Shown here one piece after another: positions 16,496 through 24,057 of a stretch of 56,351 bases of DNA. The notes beneath the pieces are model-generated. The model saw only the letters and a list, made by a program, of their open reading frames with translations, was not told the DNA's origin and did not search any database. Within the stretch, counting starts at the first letter, position 1. Every line of letters begins with the position of its first letter. The stretch comes from Nocardia vinacea NBRC 16497 (GTDB lineage: Bacteria > Actinomycetota > Actinomycetes > Mycobacteriales > Mycobacteriaceae): assembly GCF_000308835.1 (NCBI RefSeq), contig NZ_BAGN01000217.1, positions 1 to 56,351 of the forward strand, given 5' to 3'. A program made the position numbers and the translations under genes.

Positions 16496-17581
16496 CTAGG
16501 CGGACCAGATTCCGGTCGCGGCGAACTTCTCCAGGATCGCGGCGGGTTCGGTGAGGTTCATGCCCTGCGCCTCGACCCACGAGTCATCGAAATACGTCCC
16601 GGCATAACGATCTCCGCCGTCGCAGAGCAGCGTGACGACACTGCCCGCACGTCCGTTGAAGATCATTTCGGCGATGAGTGCGAACGCACCCCACAGATTG
16701 GTTCCGGTGGAACCGCCTACGCGGCGGCCGATTACCCGACTCGCGTGCCGGGCAGTGGCGATCGATGCGGCATCGGGCACCTCGATCATCCGATCCACCA
16801 CCTGACCGATGAACGACGGCTCCACTCGCGGGCGGCCTATTCCCTCGATGCGCGAAGGCATTCCGGTCTGATACCCGGCGTCGGCGGTTTCGTAGCCGCC
16901 GTAGAACGCGGAGTTCTCCGGGTCGACCACGGCCAGTTTCGACGGGTAGCGGTGATAGCGGATATAGCGACCGATGGTGGCACTGGTGCCGCCGGTACCC
17001 GCGCCGACCACGATCCAGTCCGGCACCGGATGCGCCTCCAATTCCATTTGCTGGAAGATGGATTCGGCGATGTTGTTATTGCCGCGCCAGTCGGTGGCAC
17101 GCTCGGCATGGGTGAACTGATCCATGAAGTGGCCACCGCATTCGGCGGCCAGCCGCGCCGCCTCGGTGTACATATCCGGTGGGCGCTGCACGAAATGGCA
17201 ACGGCCGCCCTGAGCTTCGATCAACTCGATCTTCTGCGGCGAGGTGCTCGCCGGCATCACCGCGACGAAATCCAGGCCGAGCAGTTTGGCGAAATACGCC
17301 TCGCTGACCGCGGTCGAACCGGACGACGCCTCGACCACCGTGGTGCCCTCGGTGACCCAGCCGTTGCAGATCGCGTACAGGAACAGTGACCGCGCCAGCC
17401 GGTGCTTGAGGCTGCCGGTGATGTGGGTCGACTCGTCCTTCAGGTACAGCTGGACGTGCCAGGCGCCGGGCAGCGGATACCGGATCAGATGCGTGTCGGC
17501 GCTGCGCTGGGTGTCGGCCTCGATGAGCCGCACGGCATTGTCGACCCAGGCCCGTGGCGTACTGCGATCGCAGTACTTCAC
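16496..17581 (-). CDS. cds1: PLP-dependent L-cysteine desulfhydrase
   Basis: A fold-type II PLP enzyme of 361 residues. The Schiff-base lysine is K59 in TGSLKHR (55-61), SSGSTA (87-91) contacts substrate and GAGTGGTS (193-200) binds the phosphate. Internal text such as HLIRYPLP, ERATDWRGNNNIAESIF and SRIEGIGRPRVEPSFI matches mycobacterial Cds1 (Rv3684), which releases H2S, pyruvate and ammonia from cysteine and feeds respiration and redox balance. The GTG at 17581 overlaps the stop of the DUF4229 gene (GTGA), so the two are co-translated. Confidence 0.9.
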   Translation of the reverse strand: MKYCDRSTPRAWVDNAVRLIEADTQRSADTHLIRYPLPGAWHVQLYLKDESTHITGSLKHRLARSLFLYAICNGWVTEGTTVVEASSGSTAVSEAYFAKLLGLDFVAVMPASTSPQKIELIEAQGGRCHFVQRPPDMYTEAARLAAECGGHFMDQFTHAERATDWRGNNNIAESIFQQMELEAHPVPDWIVVGAGTGGTSATIGRYIRYHRYPSKLAVVDPENSAFYGGYETADAGYQTGMPSRIEGIGRPRVEPSFIGQVVDRMIEVPDAASIATARHASRVIGRRVGGSTGTNLWGAFALIAEMIFNGRAGSVVTLLCDGGDRYAGTYFDDSWVEAQGMNLTEPAAILEKFAATGIWSA

Positions 17582-17928
17582 GAGGCGGCACCGTTCGGGT
17601 CGTCGTCACCACGCAGCCGGGCGCGCAGCTGCGCCTTGTCCTGGCGACGCTTCGCATCGACGACCGCGATGTCCTCGTTGACCCGAGCGCGCAATTTCTT
17701 GAACAGCGTCAGCGACAGCGGCATCGCGATGACCAACGCGAACAGCGCGGCGACCAACCACGGAACATCCACCGAGACGAGCCGGGCGACACCGATGATC
17801 GCAGCGGCGATGACGACGACCAGCGCCAGCCTGGCGAGCGTGTACAGCGCCAGATTGCGGGCCAGCCGCGCGCCGACGCCAGCGGTTTGCTGTGCGGGTT
17901 CACCCTTCGGTGGCGTTGCGTCACTCAC
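17578..17928 (-). CDS. DUF4229 membrane protein
   Basis: A 116-residue protein with two membrane helices, LYTLARLALVVVIAAAIIGV and WLVAALFALVIAMPLSLTLF, then a basic coiled-coil-like tail (FKKLRARVNEDIAVVDAKRR). Size, topology and KLR..VN.DIA fit actinobacterial DUF4229. Function unknown. Its stop overlaps the cds1 start. The N-terminal tail is short and polar, placing the basic tail in the cytoplasm. Confidence 0.82.
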   Translation of the reverse strand: MSDATPPKGEPAQQTAGVGARLARNLALYTLARLALVVVIAAAIIGVARLVSVDVPWLVAALFALVIAMPLSLTLFKKLRARVNEDIAVVDAKRRQDKAQLRARLRGDDDPNGAAS

Positions 17929-18182
17929 GTCGTCCAGCCTATGCGAAGCTATGGCGCACCCTCGGCGATACCTCCGGTCGAAGTAAGTGGTGGCCTCGCC
18001 GATGCTCGACCAAGCGCAAGGAACCAGAGACGGACTGCGTCCGACTACGCCTGACCAGGGCTCATATCCGTTTTGTCTATTACTTCCCCTTTACCAACTG
18101 TAGGTGGTTCGAGTACCTAGGGGTTGCAGTGCAACGATGGCGCCATCTGATGAGGGAACTGTCGAGAACGGAGAGGTTTGCT

Positions 18183-18392
18183 ATGACTGCGATCACCGTC
18201 GGCGGCCAGGACACCCTGCTGACACCGGGCCAAGTCGCCGCCATGTTCCACGTCGATCCGAAGACCGTCACCCGTTGGGCCCACGCCGGGCGCCTGGGAT
18301 CACTGCGGACGCCGGGCGGGCATCGCCGGTTCCGCGAATCCGAAGTACTTCAGCTGCTCCAGTCGCTCACCACCGAGGCAACCGCACGCTGA
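18183..18392 (+). CDS. bldC: BldC-like MerR-fold DNA-binding protein
   Basis: A 69-residue protein: LLTPGQVAAMFHVDPKTVTR, WAHAGRLGSLRTPGGHRRFR, ESEVLQLLQSL. This is the whole MerR-type winged HTH that makes up Streptomyces BldC, which binds direct repeats cooperatively and controls development. The ATG at 18183 has GGAGAGG about 6 bases upstream. Upstream sequence contains the palindrome GTTGCAGTGCAAC (18123-18135). A second, excisionase-like member lies at 45228. Confidence 0.93.
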   Translation: MTAITVGGQDTLLTPGQVAAMFHVDPKTVTRWAHAGRLGSLRTPGGHRRFRESEVLQLLQSLTTEATAR

Positions 18393-18519
18393 TCATGGTC
18401 CGCGGGCCTGTAGCTGTGAGCTCGATCTTCCTGTCTAGGGGCCCGCACCCACCAATTTCGTGTCTGCGGTGTTCGAAGGCTACGCACGCGACTACCCTCG
18501 TTAGCAGGAGGTGAGCGAC

Positions 18520-18717
18520 GTGACGTACCTGTTGGCACTCATCGCAGTTGTGGCAGTCGCGGTGTTGTGCTGGAAGGCGTTCGGCCCCGAGAAGACAGCC
18601 GGACCGCCCACGCGTTCGCCGCAGCGCAAGCGCATCATGGGGCCGGATGACGACCCCGAATTCCTCTGGCGCATTTCGCGCCAGCATCGTGATGGTGACG
18701 GGTCTGCCGAGCGCTGA
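18520..18717 (+). CDS. small single-pass membrane protein
   Basis: A 65-residue protein with one N-terminal membrane helix (YLLALIAVVAVAVLCWKAF) and a polar tail ending GPDDDPEFLWRISRQHRDG. AGGAGG (18506-18511) is 8 bases before the GTG at 18520, which fixes that start over the GTG at 18511. No family known to me. The PDDDPEFLWR tail is like other actinobacterial tail-conserved small proteins and suggests a cytoplasmic partner. Confidence 0.65.
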   Translation: MTYLLALIAVVAVAVLCWKAFGPEKTAGPPTRSPQRKRIMGPDDDPEFLWRISRQHRDGDGSAER

Positions 18718-18840
18718 TCGTTCGCTCGGTTCGCCGGGAGGTTTTTGGGCCCGAAGCCCCCAGTCACGCAACTGTATTGACCGCGCGGTAAATCCGCATC
18801 AGAAGGTGCCGAAACCCGATTTGCTACCTCTGACGCCTGG

Positions 18841-19012
18841 TCACTTCTCTTCGCCTGGTACGAGGTCGAACGCGGCACAATGCTTCGGAATCACCTGATG
18901 AAAGTGGCGATGATCGAGCGTCGCCACTTCTCGTGAACCCAGACGTTCCGCGACCGCAATGACCGATGCAATTGGCAACTGCCGACAACGGCCCGGTGTC
19001 GCAAATGATCAC
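18841..19012 (-). pseudogene. VapC-type PIN toxin, internal deletion and frameshift
   Basis: The GTG at 19012 starts MIICDTGPLSAVAN, the first strand and first catalytic aspartate of a PIN domain. The sequence then joins, in the +1 frame, ASVIAVAERLGSREVATLDH followed by RHFHQVIPKHCAAFDLVPGEEK and a stop at 18841-18843, which is a PIN C-terminus. About 80 codons that should hold two acidic catalytic residues are missing. The toxin must be inactive. The start overlaps the antitoxin stop (GTGA), as in intact pairs. Confidence 0.8.
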
Positions 19013-19233
19013 TCACGACCACCGAGGTCGCGCCACAGCACTTCCTGGGATGTCGAAGCGAAGTCGGCCTCGGCCTCGACGGTCCCCGTAAACGAGAGAC
19101 GCCGCCGAGGCTCGGTTGTCGTTTCTCGATCTGCGGCCGACCGACCATGGCTAGCAACCAAGCGAAGTACGACCGGCCGAAGATCCTCCTGCTCCTCCTC
19201 AGTCAATAGGCTGACGAGGTCGCGAAAATTCAT
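19009..19233 (-). CDS. VapB-like antitoxin of a decayed toxin pair
   Basis: A 74-residue protein: MNFRDLVSLLTEEEQEDLRP at the N-terminus and RRLSFTGTVEAEADFASTSQ before the end EVLWRDLGGRE. The C-terminal third has the usual toxin-binding tail (a short helix ending in LW..LG) seen in antitoxins paired with PIN toxins. The stop overlaps the toxin start. Because the toxin is truncated, the antitoxin is an orphan that may still bind DNA or a related toxin elsewhere. Confidence 0.65.
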   Translation of the reverse strand: MNFRDLVSLLTEEEQEDLRPVVLRLVASHGRSAADRETTTEPRRRLSFTGTVEAEADFASTSQEVLWRDLGGRE

Positions 19234-19288
19234 GTCATCGACGGCCGCCGGTCATGCTCCTCAGCGTACGGTTCGGCCCGTCAAACGA

Positions 19289-19909
19289 TCACGGCTCGCC
19301 GTTGATGACGGCCATGAGGGCATCCATGAACGACTGCCCGCCCATGATGTAGCCGCCGGCGATCGCGCCGATTACCGCGCCGATCGGGCCGGTGATGATG
19401 CTGAAGAAGAAGACGCCGACGATGGCGCCGATGATGAGGCCGAGGACGCCGCCGAGGACCACGCCGACGATGTTCTTGTTGATTTCGTCGGTCAGGCGGG
19501 CCATGGAATTGACCGGCTGCATCTCGCCGATGTTCTTGGCGCTCAATTTCGGTGTGAGAGCGAGGGTTCGGCCGTTATCGGAGATCGTCTGGTCGACCGC
19601 GACCTTCGTGCCGGAGAGCTCGTAGGTCAAGGGGACTTCCGACACCACAGCGCCGGCATCGGACTTCAGCAAGACCTTGGTGCCGTTGTCGGCGAGTTCG
19701 AACTTGCCGCTGTCGACCTCGGTGGTGAGAACGCGATCCCGGTGCCCATCCGAGATTTCGGAAGCCACTGTGTGGTAACCGATTCCCTGCTCGACGCCGG
19801 AGGCCGACACCTCTTTGGCAACTTCCGCTGGCTTCGCATTCGCGGTTCCCGCCGCGATTCCTACGGCGGCGATGGACACGAGAGTGACGGCGAACGTGCC
19901 GAACTTCAT
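19289..19909 (-). CDS. secreted/membrane protein with glycine-zipper C-terminus
   Basis: A 206-residue protein with a signal peptide (MKFGTFAVTLVSIAAVGIAA, then GTANA cleavage), a beta-rich middle (residues about 45-135) and a C-terminal membrane region rich in glycine: NIVGVVLGGVLGLIIGAIVG and GPIGAVIGAIAGGYIMGG. Nocardia genomes have many such exported proteins of unknown function. ATG at 19909 preferred; AGAAGGAAACC lies upstream. The glycine zippers suggest oligomerisation in a membrane. Confidence 0.72.
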   Translation of the reverse strand: MKFGTFAVTLVSIAAVGIAAGTANAKPAEVAKEVSASGVEQGIGYHTVASEISDGHRDRVLTTEVDSGKFELADNGTKVLLKSDAGAVVSEVPLTYELSGTKVAVDQTISDNGRTLALTPKLSAKNIGEMQPVNSMARLTDEINKNIVGVVLGGVLGLIIGAIVGVFFFSIITGPIGAVIGAIAGGYIMGGQSFMDALMAVINGEP

Positions 19910-20202
19910 CAAGGTTTCCTTCTGACAAGCACCGGCCCCGGTAGCCGGTTGACGCGTCTAGCGCCACGTAGCTTGTTGCCCCGCACGGCATTTAGGAAAC
20001 CCCTGCAGACCATTGTTATTCGATTGTTATTCCAGCATCCGACCCATGATCATTTCACACAAGTATCCTTTTTATCCTCGAAAATAGGTGAACTCGACGC
20101 GCACACACCGGATGGTGTAGGCATGACGTGATCTCTCACCATTGCAACTTTCAACTTCGTATCTCGGCGCGCGAGTTCGAACAGCCCTGGAGGACATCAC
20201 AG

Positions 20203-20868
20203 GTGTCACGTCAACGTGTCCGTGCAGGTCTCACCTTGACGGTCTTCATAGCTGTAACCGCGCTGGCCGCTGCCGTTGTGGCGGTGGCGGCAATGTCGCT
20301 CAGCAACGACAAGTCCACCACGAGCAGCCCATCGCCCGCGGCCCAGAACGACGCCGCGCCGACCACCGCGTCGGAACCGTCGTTTCCCGAACTGCCACTG
20401 ACCACCCCCGAGGCCCCACCGACCACCTCCGCCACCCGCAGCACCTTCGACAAGATCGCGGGCGGCCTGAAGGTCGAGGTCGGTGACTGCGTCGAAATCG
20501 GCGGCAGCGGCGACAATCCCACCCTCGGCAAGGCAGCCTGCGGCGGCGCGACCTCCACCTACAAGGTCATCGATAAGGCGCCCGAGAACGCCGCCTGCCC
20601 GACCGACGCCGACCGCGCCCTCACCGACACCCTGCACGGCATCAACCGCGCCGCCCTCTGCCTGGACATCGACTGGGTAATCGGCGGCTGCATGGATCCG
20701 AACAAAGACAACCCCAAACGCCTCGACTGCAACACCAGGGGCGTCCCCAACGCCGTCCGCGTCATGGACGTCAAACAGAACACCACAAACGTGAACGTCT
20801 GCTCCTCGAGCGACCGCGGAATCGTCTACCAGCAACGCCAATTCGTAGTCTGCGTCCACCGGTTGTAA
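20203..20868 (+). CDS. LppU-like membrane-anchored secreted protein
   Basis: A 221-residue protein: N-terminal membrane anchor LTLTVFIAVTALAAAVVAVA, a Ser/Thr/Pro-rich linker (about 40-85), then a Cys-containing domain with VEVGDCVEIGG, GKAACGGATSTYKVIDKAPE, ENAACPTDAD, LCLDIDWVIGGCM and CVHRL at the end. Cysteine spacing and VGDCVE..G resemble LppU proteins of mycobacteria. GGAGG at 20189-20193 supports the GTG at 20203. The N-terminus has no lipobox, so it is an anchored rather than a lipid-modified form. Confidence 0.72.
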   Translation: MSRQRVRAGLTLTVFIAVTALAAAVVAVAAMSLSNDKSTTSSPSPAAQNDAAPTTASEPSFPELPLTTPEAPPTTSATRSTFDKIAGGLKVEVGDCVEIGGSGDNPTLGKAACGGATSTYKVIDKAPENAACPTDADRALTDTLHGINRAALCLDIDWVIGGCMDPNKDNPKRLDCNTRGVPNAVRVMDVKQNTTNVNVCSSSDRGIVYQQRQFVVCVHRL

Positions 20869-21084
20869 GACCCCGCCGAATCGGCACCCGCCGGTAGCGG
20901 GTGGCGAGTGCATCGGCCAGAAATCGCGCCTCGACAGTCCGTGTCGACATGGTCACCCGACAGTCGATGCACGAACAGCACCGCCACCACAGGCATCTGG
21001 AGTCCGAGGCTCCCATCAGTAAGCAGAGCGGCAACGTACCCGAGCCAAGTCACCTCTCTACCAATGACATTGCATTGTCGGTAG

Positions 21085-21500
21085 ACCCGTGCGGCACTCG
21101 ATCTGCGGACGGCACAGAAGTATCAGGACGAAGCGCGCCAGGTGGCCGAGGGGGCCTGGCAGCGATGGCGTGAACTAGCCGCGGAGCTGCCCGCGGTCCA
21201 ACCTCGGCAGTTCTATCAAGACCGTCACGACGCTGATCCGGGGACATACTCGTCGGCGCAGGGCCGAGACCGAGCAGTGCTTCGACGGACCGGTGCAGTT
21301 CATGGATTGCCCCGAGGTGACGCAGTGGCTGGGCGGTGGCTCGGATCAAGCCGGGTTCGTCCAGGTCATGGAGGGACACACGCGCAATCCACGTCGCATG
21401 CGCGAACTGCTCGCCGAAGGCACCGACGCCGACATGCCGCACAGCCTCTCGTTCACGCTTACGAGAACTATCTCCGCACATAGTCTTCCGCGCGTGCGTG
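21085..21500 (+). pseudogene. degenerate gene remnant(s), frameshifted
   Basis: After an in-frame TAG one frame reads TRAALDLRTAQKYQDEARQV and AEGAWQRWRELAAELPAVQP. Past about 21240 the protein-like reading shifts to another frame: ETEQCFDGPVQFMDCPEVTQ, then FVQVMEGHTRNPRRMRELLA and EGTDAD. The second part recalls antibiotic-biosynthesis-monooxygenase-like proteins (GFVQV-EG-..RE). No start codon or complete domain survives, so I call it decayed. The identification is weak. Confidence 0.35.
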
Positions 21501-21577
21501 GTCCATGTGCACATACGATCCGGTGGTCGCAGTCGGATCCGTCGATCGAGACGAGTTCGTCGCATCCGTCGTGAGGT

Positions 21578-21766
21578 ATGCGCGGCCCCGACACAATGGA
21601 TGGCTGGTGGTACGAGGACGGCTGGACAGGGATCCACGGTGCCTGCTTCAGCTCCGCCGACTGCCCACATGAACCGGAAATCGCCGCCGGATACGACCAC
21701 AGCGCCGACTACCTGGCAGCCCTGCCCGGCGACGCGATGCTGGTCGAACTACGCTGCCACGGCTGA
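21578..21766 (+). CDS. small ORF, possible gene fragment
   Basis: A 62-codon ORF with good codon bias: MRGPDTMDGWWYEDGWTGIH, GACFSSADCPHEPEIAAGYD and AALPGDAMLVELRCHG. A shorter start at the second ATG (21596) is possible. Three cysteines and many aromatic residues are visible. No ribosome-binding site is clear, and it lies in a region of gene debris, so it may be a remnant of a longer protein. Confidence 0.35.
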   Translation: MRGPDTMDGWWYEDGWTGIHGACFSSADCPHEPEIAAGYDHSADYLAALPGDAMLVELRCHG

Positions 21767-21775
21767 CCACTATCA

Positions 21776-21910
21776 CTACCGCCGACGCCGCAGGAAATGA
21801 ACAGTTCCGGTAGCCAGCGGTAAGCTGTTGTTGACGCCTTCTGCAGTACGAATGACGTCCTGTTCGGTCCGGTCGACGCTGCAGCTGTTGGCCAGCCGGA
21901 ATGCGCGTTC
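21776..21910 (-). pseudogene. C-terminal fragment of an unidentified protein
   Basis: Directly after an in-frame TAG (21913-21911) the minus strand reads ERAFRLANSCSVDRTEQDVI and RTAEGVNNSLPLATGTVHFL then RRRR and a stop. The composition is protein-like and unlike the neighbouring frames. No start is present. I cannot assign a family. Confidence 0.3.
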
Positions 21911-22057
21911 CTAATCGGACGCATCATGTACTTCATCAAGTAGCGAATCGCGTGTCGCAAAGTCGATCGGCACGTAACGCACTCGCTGCCCCAGTCCGGT
22001 AGCTCGGCAGCGCGGCCTACTACGCGGACGTCATAGAGCTCGTTGTGAGGAAGCAAA

Positions 22058-22249
22058 ATGTCTAGCAAGATCGTCAAAACTCTAGCCGCGACTGTTATCG
22101 CCGCGCCCCTGCTCGTCCTCGCGGCGCCCGCAGCCACTGCCGATTCGACTGCCACGGTGCCGTCGTCCTCCACCACCGCTCCGGTCGACGGATCGTTCGG
22201 ATCGGCTACGTGGTGTTTCCCCCTCGGTAGTGTCGTCTGGTGCATCTGA
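22058..22249 (+). CDS. small secreted peptide
   Basis: A 63-residue precursor: signal peptide MSSKIVKTLAATVIAAPLLV LAAPAATA, then a mature part of about 35 residues rich in Ser/Thr ending GSATWCFPLGSVVWCI. The two cysteines (in WCF and WCI) could form a disulphide loop. GAGGAAG lies 5 bases before the ATG. No homologue name known to me. Confidence 0.65.
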   Translation: MSSKIVKTLAATVIAAPLLVLAAPAATADSTATVPSSSTTAPVDGSFGSATWCFPLGSVVWCI

Positions 22250-22299
22250 GTCAGCGTCTGAGAACTCCAGTGTTGGGTGCGGGACGCTCGAGATTTGAG

Positions 22300-22354
22300 T
22301 GAACTCCTGGTAGGGCGGTGATCGCTGAGATCAATCGCTGTACCAGGGAGTTCA
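22300..22354. repeat. imperfect inverted repeat, possible insertion-sequence relic
   Basis: TGAACTCCTGGTA (22300-22312) and TACCAGGGAGTTCA (22341-22354) are inverted copies with one base bulged. Sequence from here to about 22470 has no coding continuity and abuts the broken end of the porin gene, as expected for an insertion-sequence end left after decay. No transposase domain could be recognised. Confidence 0.35.
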
Positions 22355-22479
22355 TTTGTCATCATCGCGTATTGCAGGGTGTTCGTCGTGCCCGGCTGGT
22401 GGATCGCGTGGGCGATGCTGCCCTCGGAGTCCCCCGGTCAAGACCGTCTACGACATCTACCGGCGCTGGGTCAGCTCTC

Positions 22480-22939
22480 GATATCGGCGAGACGCTGACG
22501 TTTTTCGTGGAACGGTCCGGCGGCAGCGTCGTACTCGGCAGTCCGGCGGCAGCGTTCGACTGGCTGAATTCGGGGGAAATACTCGCCGCCAGCCCTTGAT
22601 TCGGATCGATTCCGACGGTGAAGCCGTTCTCCAGACTGAGCGCGCAGCCGAGGAGGAACCCCGCGACGGCTTGGCCGGACACTATTCCATCGCCCTCCAT
22701 GTTCAGCGAGTAGTTGCGGGATAGCTGTGCGGCATGCGCGAACGTCATGAGAAAGTTCGGCATCCGGTCGCCCGGTGGATCCACTTCGACGTTCTCCACC
22801 GATGTCGCACATGAATTCCGGCACCGGATACGTCCGCACCGGGCGATTGAGCTCGGCTCGGCTCGGCGCCGGGCCACACAACCACAGCCAGGACGGCCGC
22901 GACCACACCGGTCGCGAGAACGACGAATCAAGGGCGCAT
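22480..22939 (-). pseudogene. MspA-type porin, broken
   Basis: ATG CGC CCT TGA at 22939-22928 is a start followed by a stop at codon 4; in that frame a signal peptide FVVLATGVVAAVLAVVVWPG AEPSRA follows. From about 22799 another frame gives VENVEVDPPGDRMPNFLMTF, AHAAQLSRNYSLNMEGDGIV, GFLLGCALSLENGFTVGIDP and NQGLAASISPEFSQSN. The GQ..AG-LLGC and N-GLAASISPE segments are what I recall of MspA porins of Nocardia. The 3' end is lost at about 22480. Confidence 0.7.
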
Positions 22940-23082
22940 ATCTTGATCCCGTTTCGAATCGGATGTACTTCAGCGGCGGCGAAATCGCATGAACAGACCC
23001 ACATAGCTAAGTGGGATACCGGCCCGGCTCGTTCAGGCTGCGGGGCGTGTCGCACACCGCCCATTTCCGCTGGTAAAGCCCT

Positions 23083-24057
23083 TTAGTTCAGCCCGGCGTA
23101 CGAGTGCAAACCACTGATAACGATGTTGATGATGAAGAGGTTGAAGAGCATTGCGACGAAGCCCGCGATGTTGATGTAGGCGGCCTTGGTGTCGCGCCAA
23201 CCCGATGTCGCGCGGGCGTGGAGGTACGCGGCGTACAGGACCCAGGCGATGAAGGAGCAAGTCTCCTTCGGGTCCCAGCCCCAGAAGCGGCCCCAGGCGG
23301 CTTCGGCCCAGATGGCGCCGAGGATGACTCCGGCTCCGAAGAGCGGGAACCCGATGATCGTGGTCTTGTAAGCCAACCGGTCGAGGGTGCGAGCGTCGGG
23401 GAGCCTGCGGGCGATGGTGCCGAGGATGTTGTCGGATTCGGCGCCTTCGGGCTGGCGCAGACGGTAGAGGAACAGCAGGCTGGCTATGCCGGAGACCAGG
23501 AAGACGCCGCTGCCGATGCTGACGATGGTGACGTGGATGGGCAGCCAGAACGACTTCAGTGCGGGCACAACGGGTGCCGCGTCGGCATAGAGCACGGTGC
23601 CGGCCAGGAACAGCAGGATCAAGATCGGGACGAGCAGGAAGACCCACATCGAGCGGTAGCGCTGTTCGCGCAGGAACACCATGCCGACCACGGCGGCCGC
23701 GGCGGTCGCCATGGTGACGAATTCGTACATGTTGCCGAGCGGGAAGCGGTGGGTCGCGAAGCCGCGCAACACGATCGAGGTCACATGCAGGGCGATCGCG
23801 ACGAACAGCACCGAGAACGCCATATTGCCTGCGCGTTCGGCGAACGGCTTGGCCTGCGGCGTCTCGACCCGACCGGGTCCGGTGGGACGATCGGAACCGC
23901 CGCCCACGGTCACCAGTTCACGCGCGACGACCTTCTGCGTCCGCGCCGCCGCGTACTGCACGATCAGCAGCACCAGCACCAGCGCGTACACGACGATCGC
24001 CGATTTGAAGGCGAGATCGCTGTACTGGGCGATGGTCTCGTCGATCGGCATGGTCAC
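23083..24057 (-). CDS. ccsB: cytochrome c biogenesis protein CcsB (CcsA-type haem lyase subunit)
   Basis: A 324-residue membrane protein of the system II haem-delivery complex. It has about eight helices and the haem-handling WWD-like motif GRFWGWDPKETCSFIAWV, plus periplasmic histidines. N-terminus MTMPIDETIAQYSDLAFKSA. It works with ResB to move haem across the membrane and attach it to apocytochromes. The GTG overlaps the resB stop (GTGA). It is the last gene of the hemL-ccs operon. Confidence 0.94.
   Translation of the reverse strand: MTMPIDETIAQYSDLAFKSAIVVYALVLVLLIVQYAAARTQKVVARELVTVGGGSDRPTGPGRVETPQAKPFAERAGNMAFSVLFVAIALHVTSIVLRGFATHRFPLGNMYEFVTMATAAAAVVGMVFLREQRYRSMWVFLLVPILILLFLAGTVLYADAAPVVPALKSFWLPIHVTIVSIGSGVFLVSGIASLLFLYRLRQPEGAESDNILGTIARRLPDARTLDRLAYKTTIIGFPLFGAGVILGAIWAEAAWGRFWGWDPKETCSFIAWVLYAAYLHARATSGWRDTKAAYINIAGFVAMLFNLFIINIVISGLHSYAGLN

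Noticed and set aside
22362..22500. Transposase gene next to the inverted repeat at 22300
   Set aside because: Fragments such as VKTVYDIYRRWVSSRY appear in one frame, but no DDE or recombinase motif can be seen, so no transposase is called.
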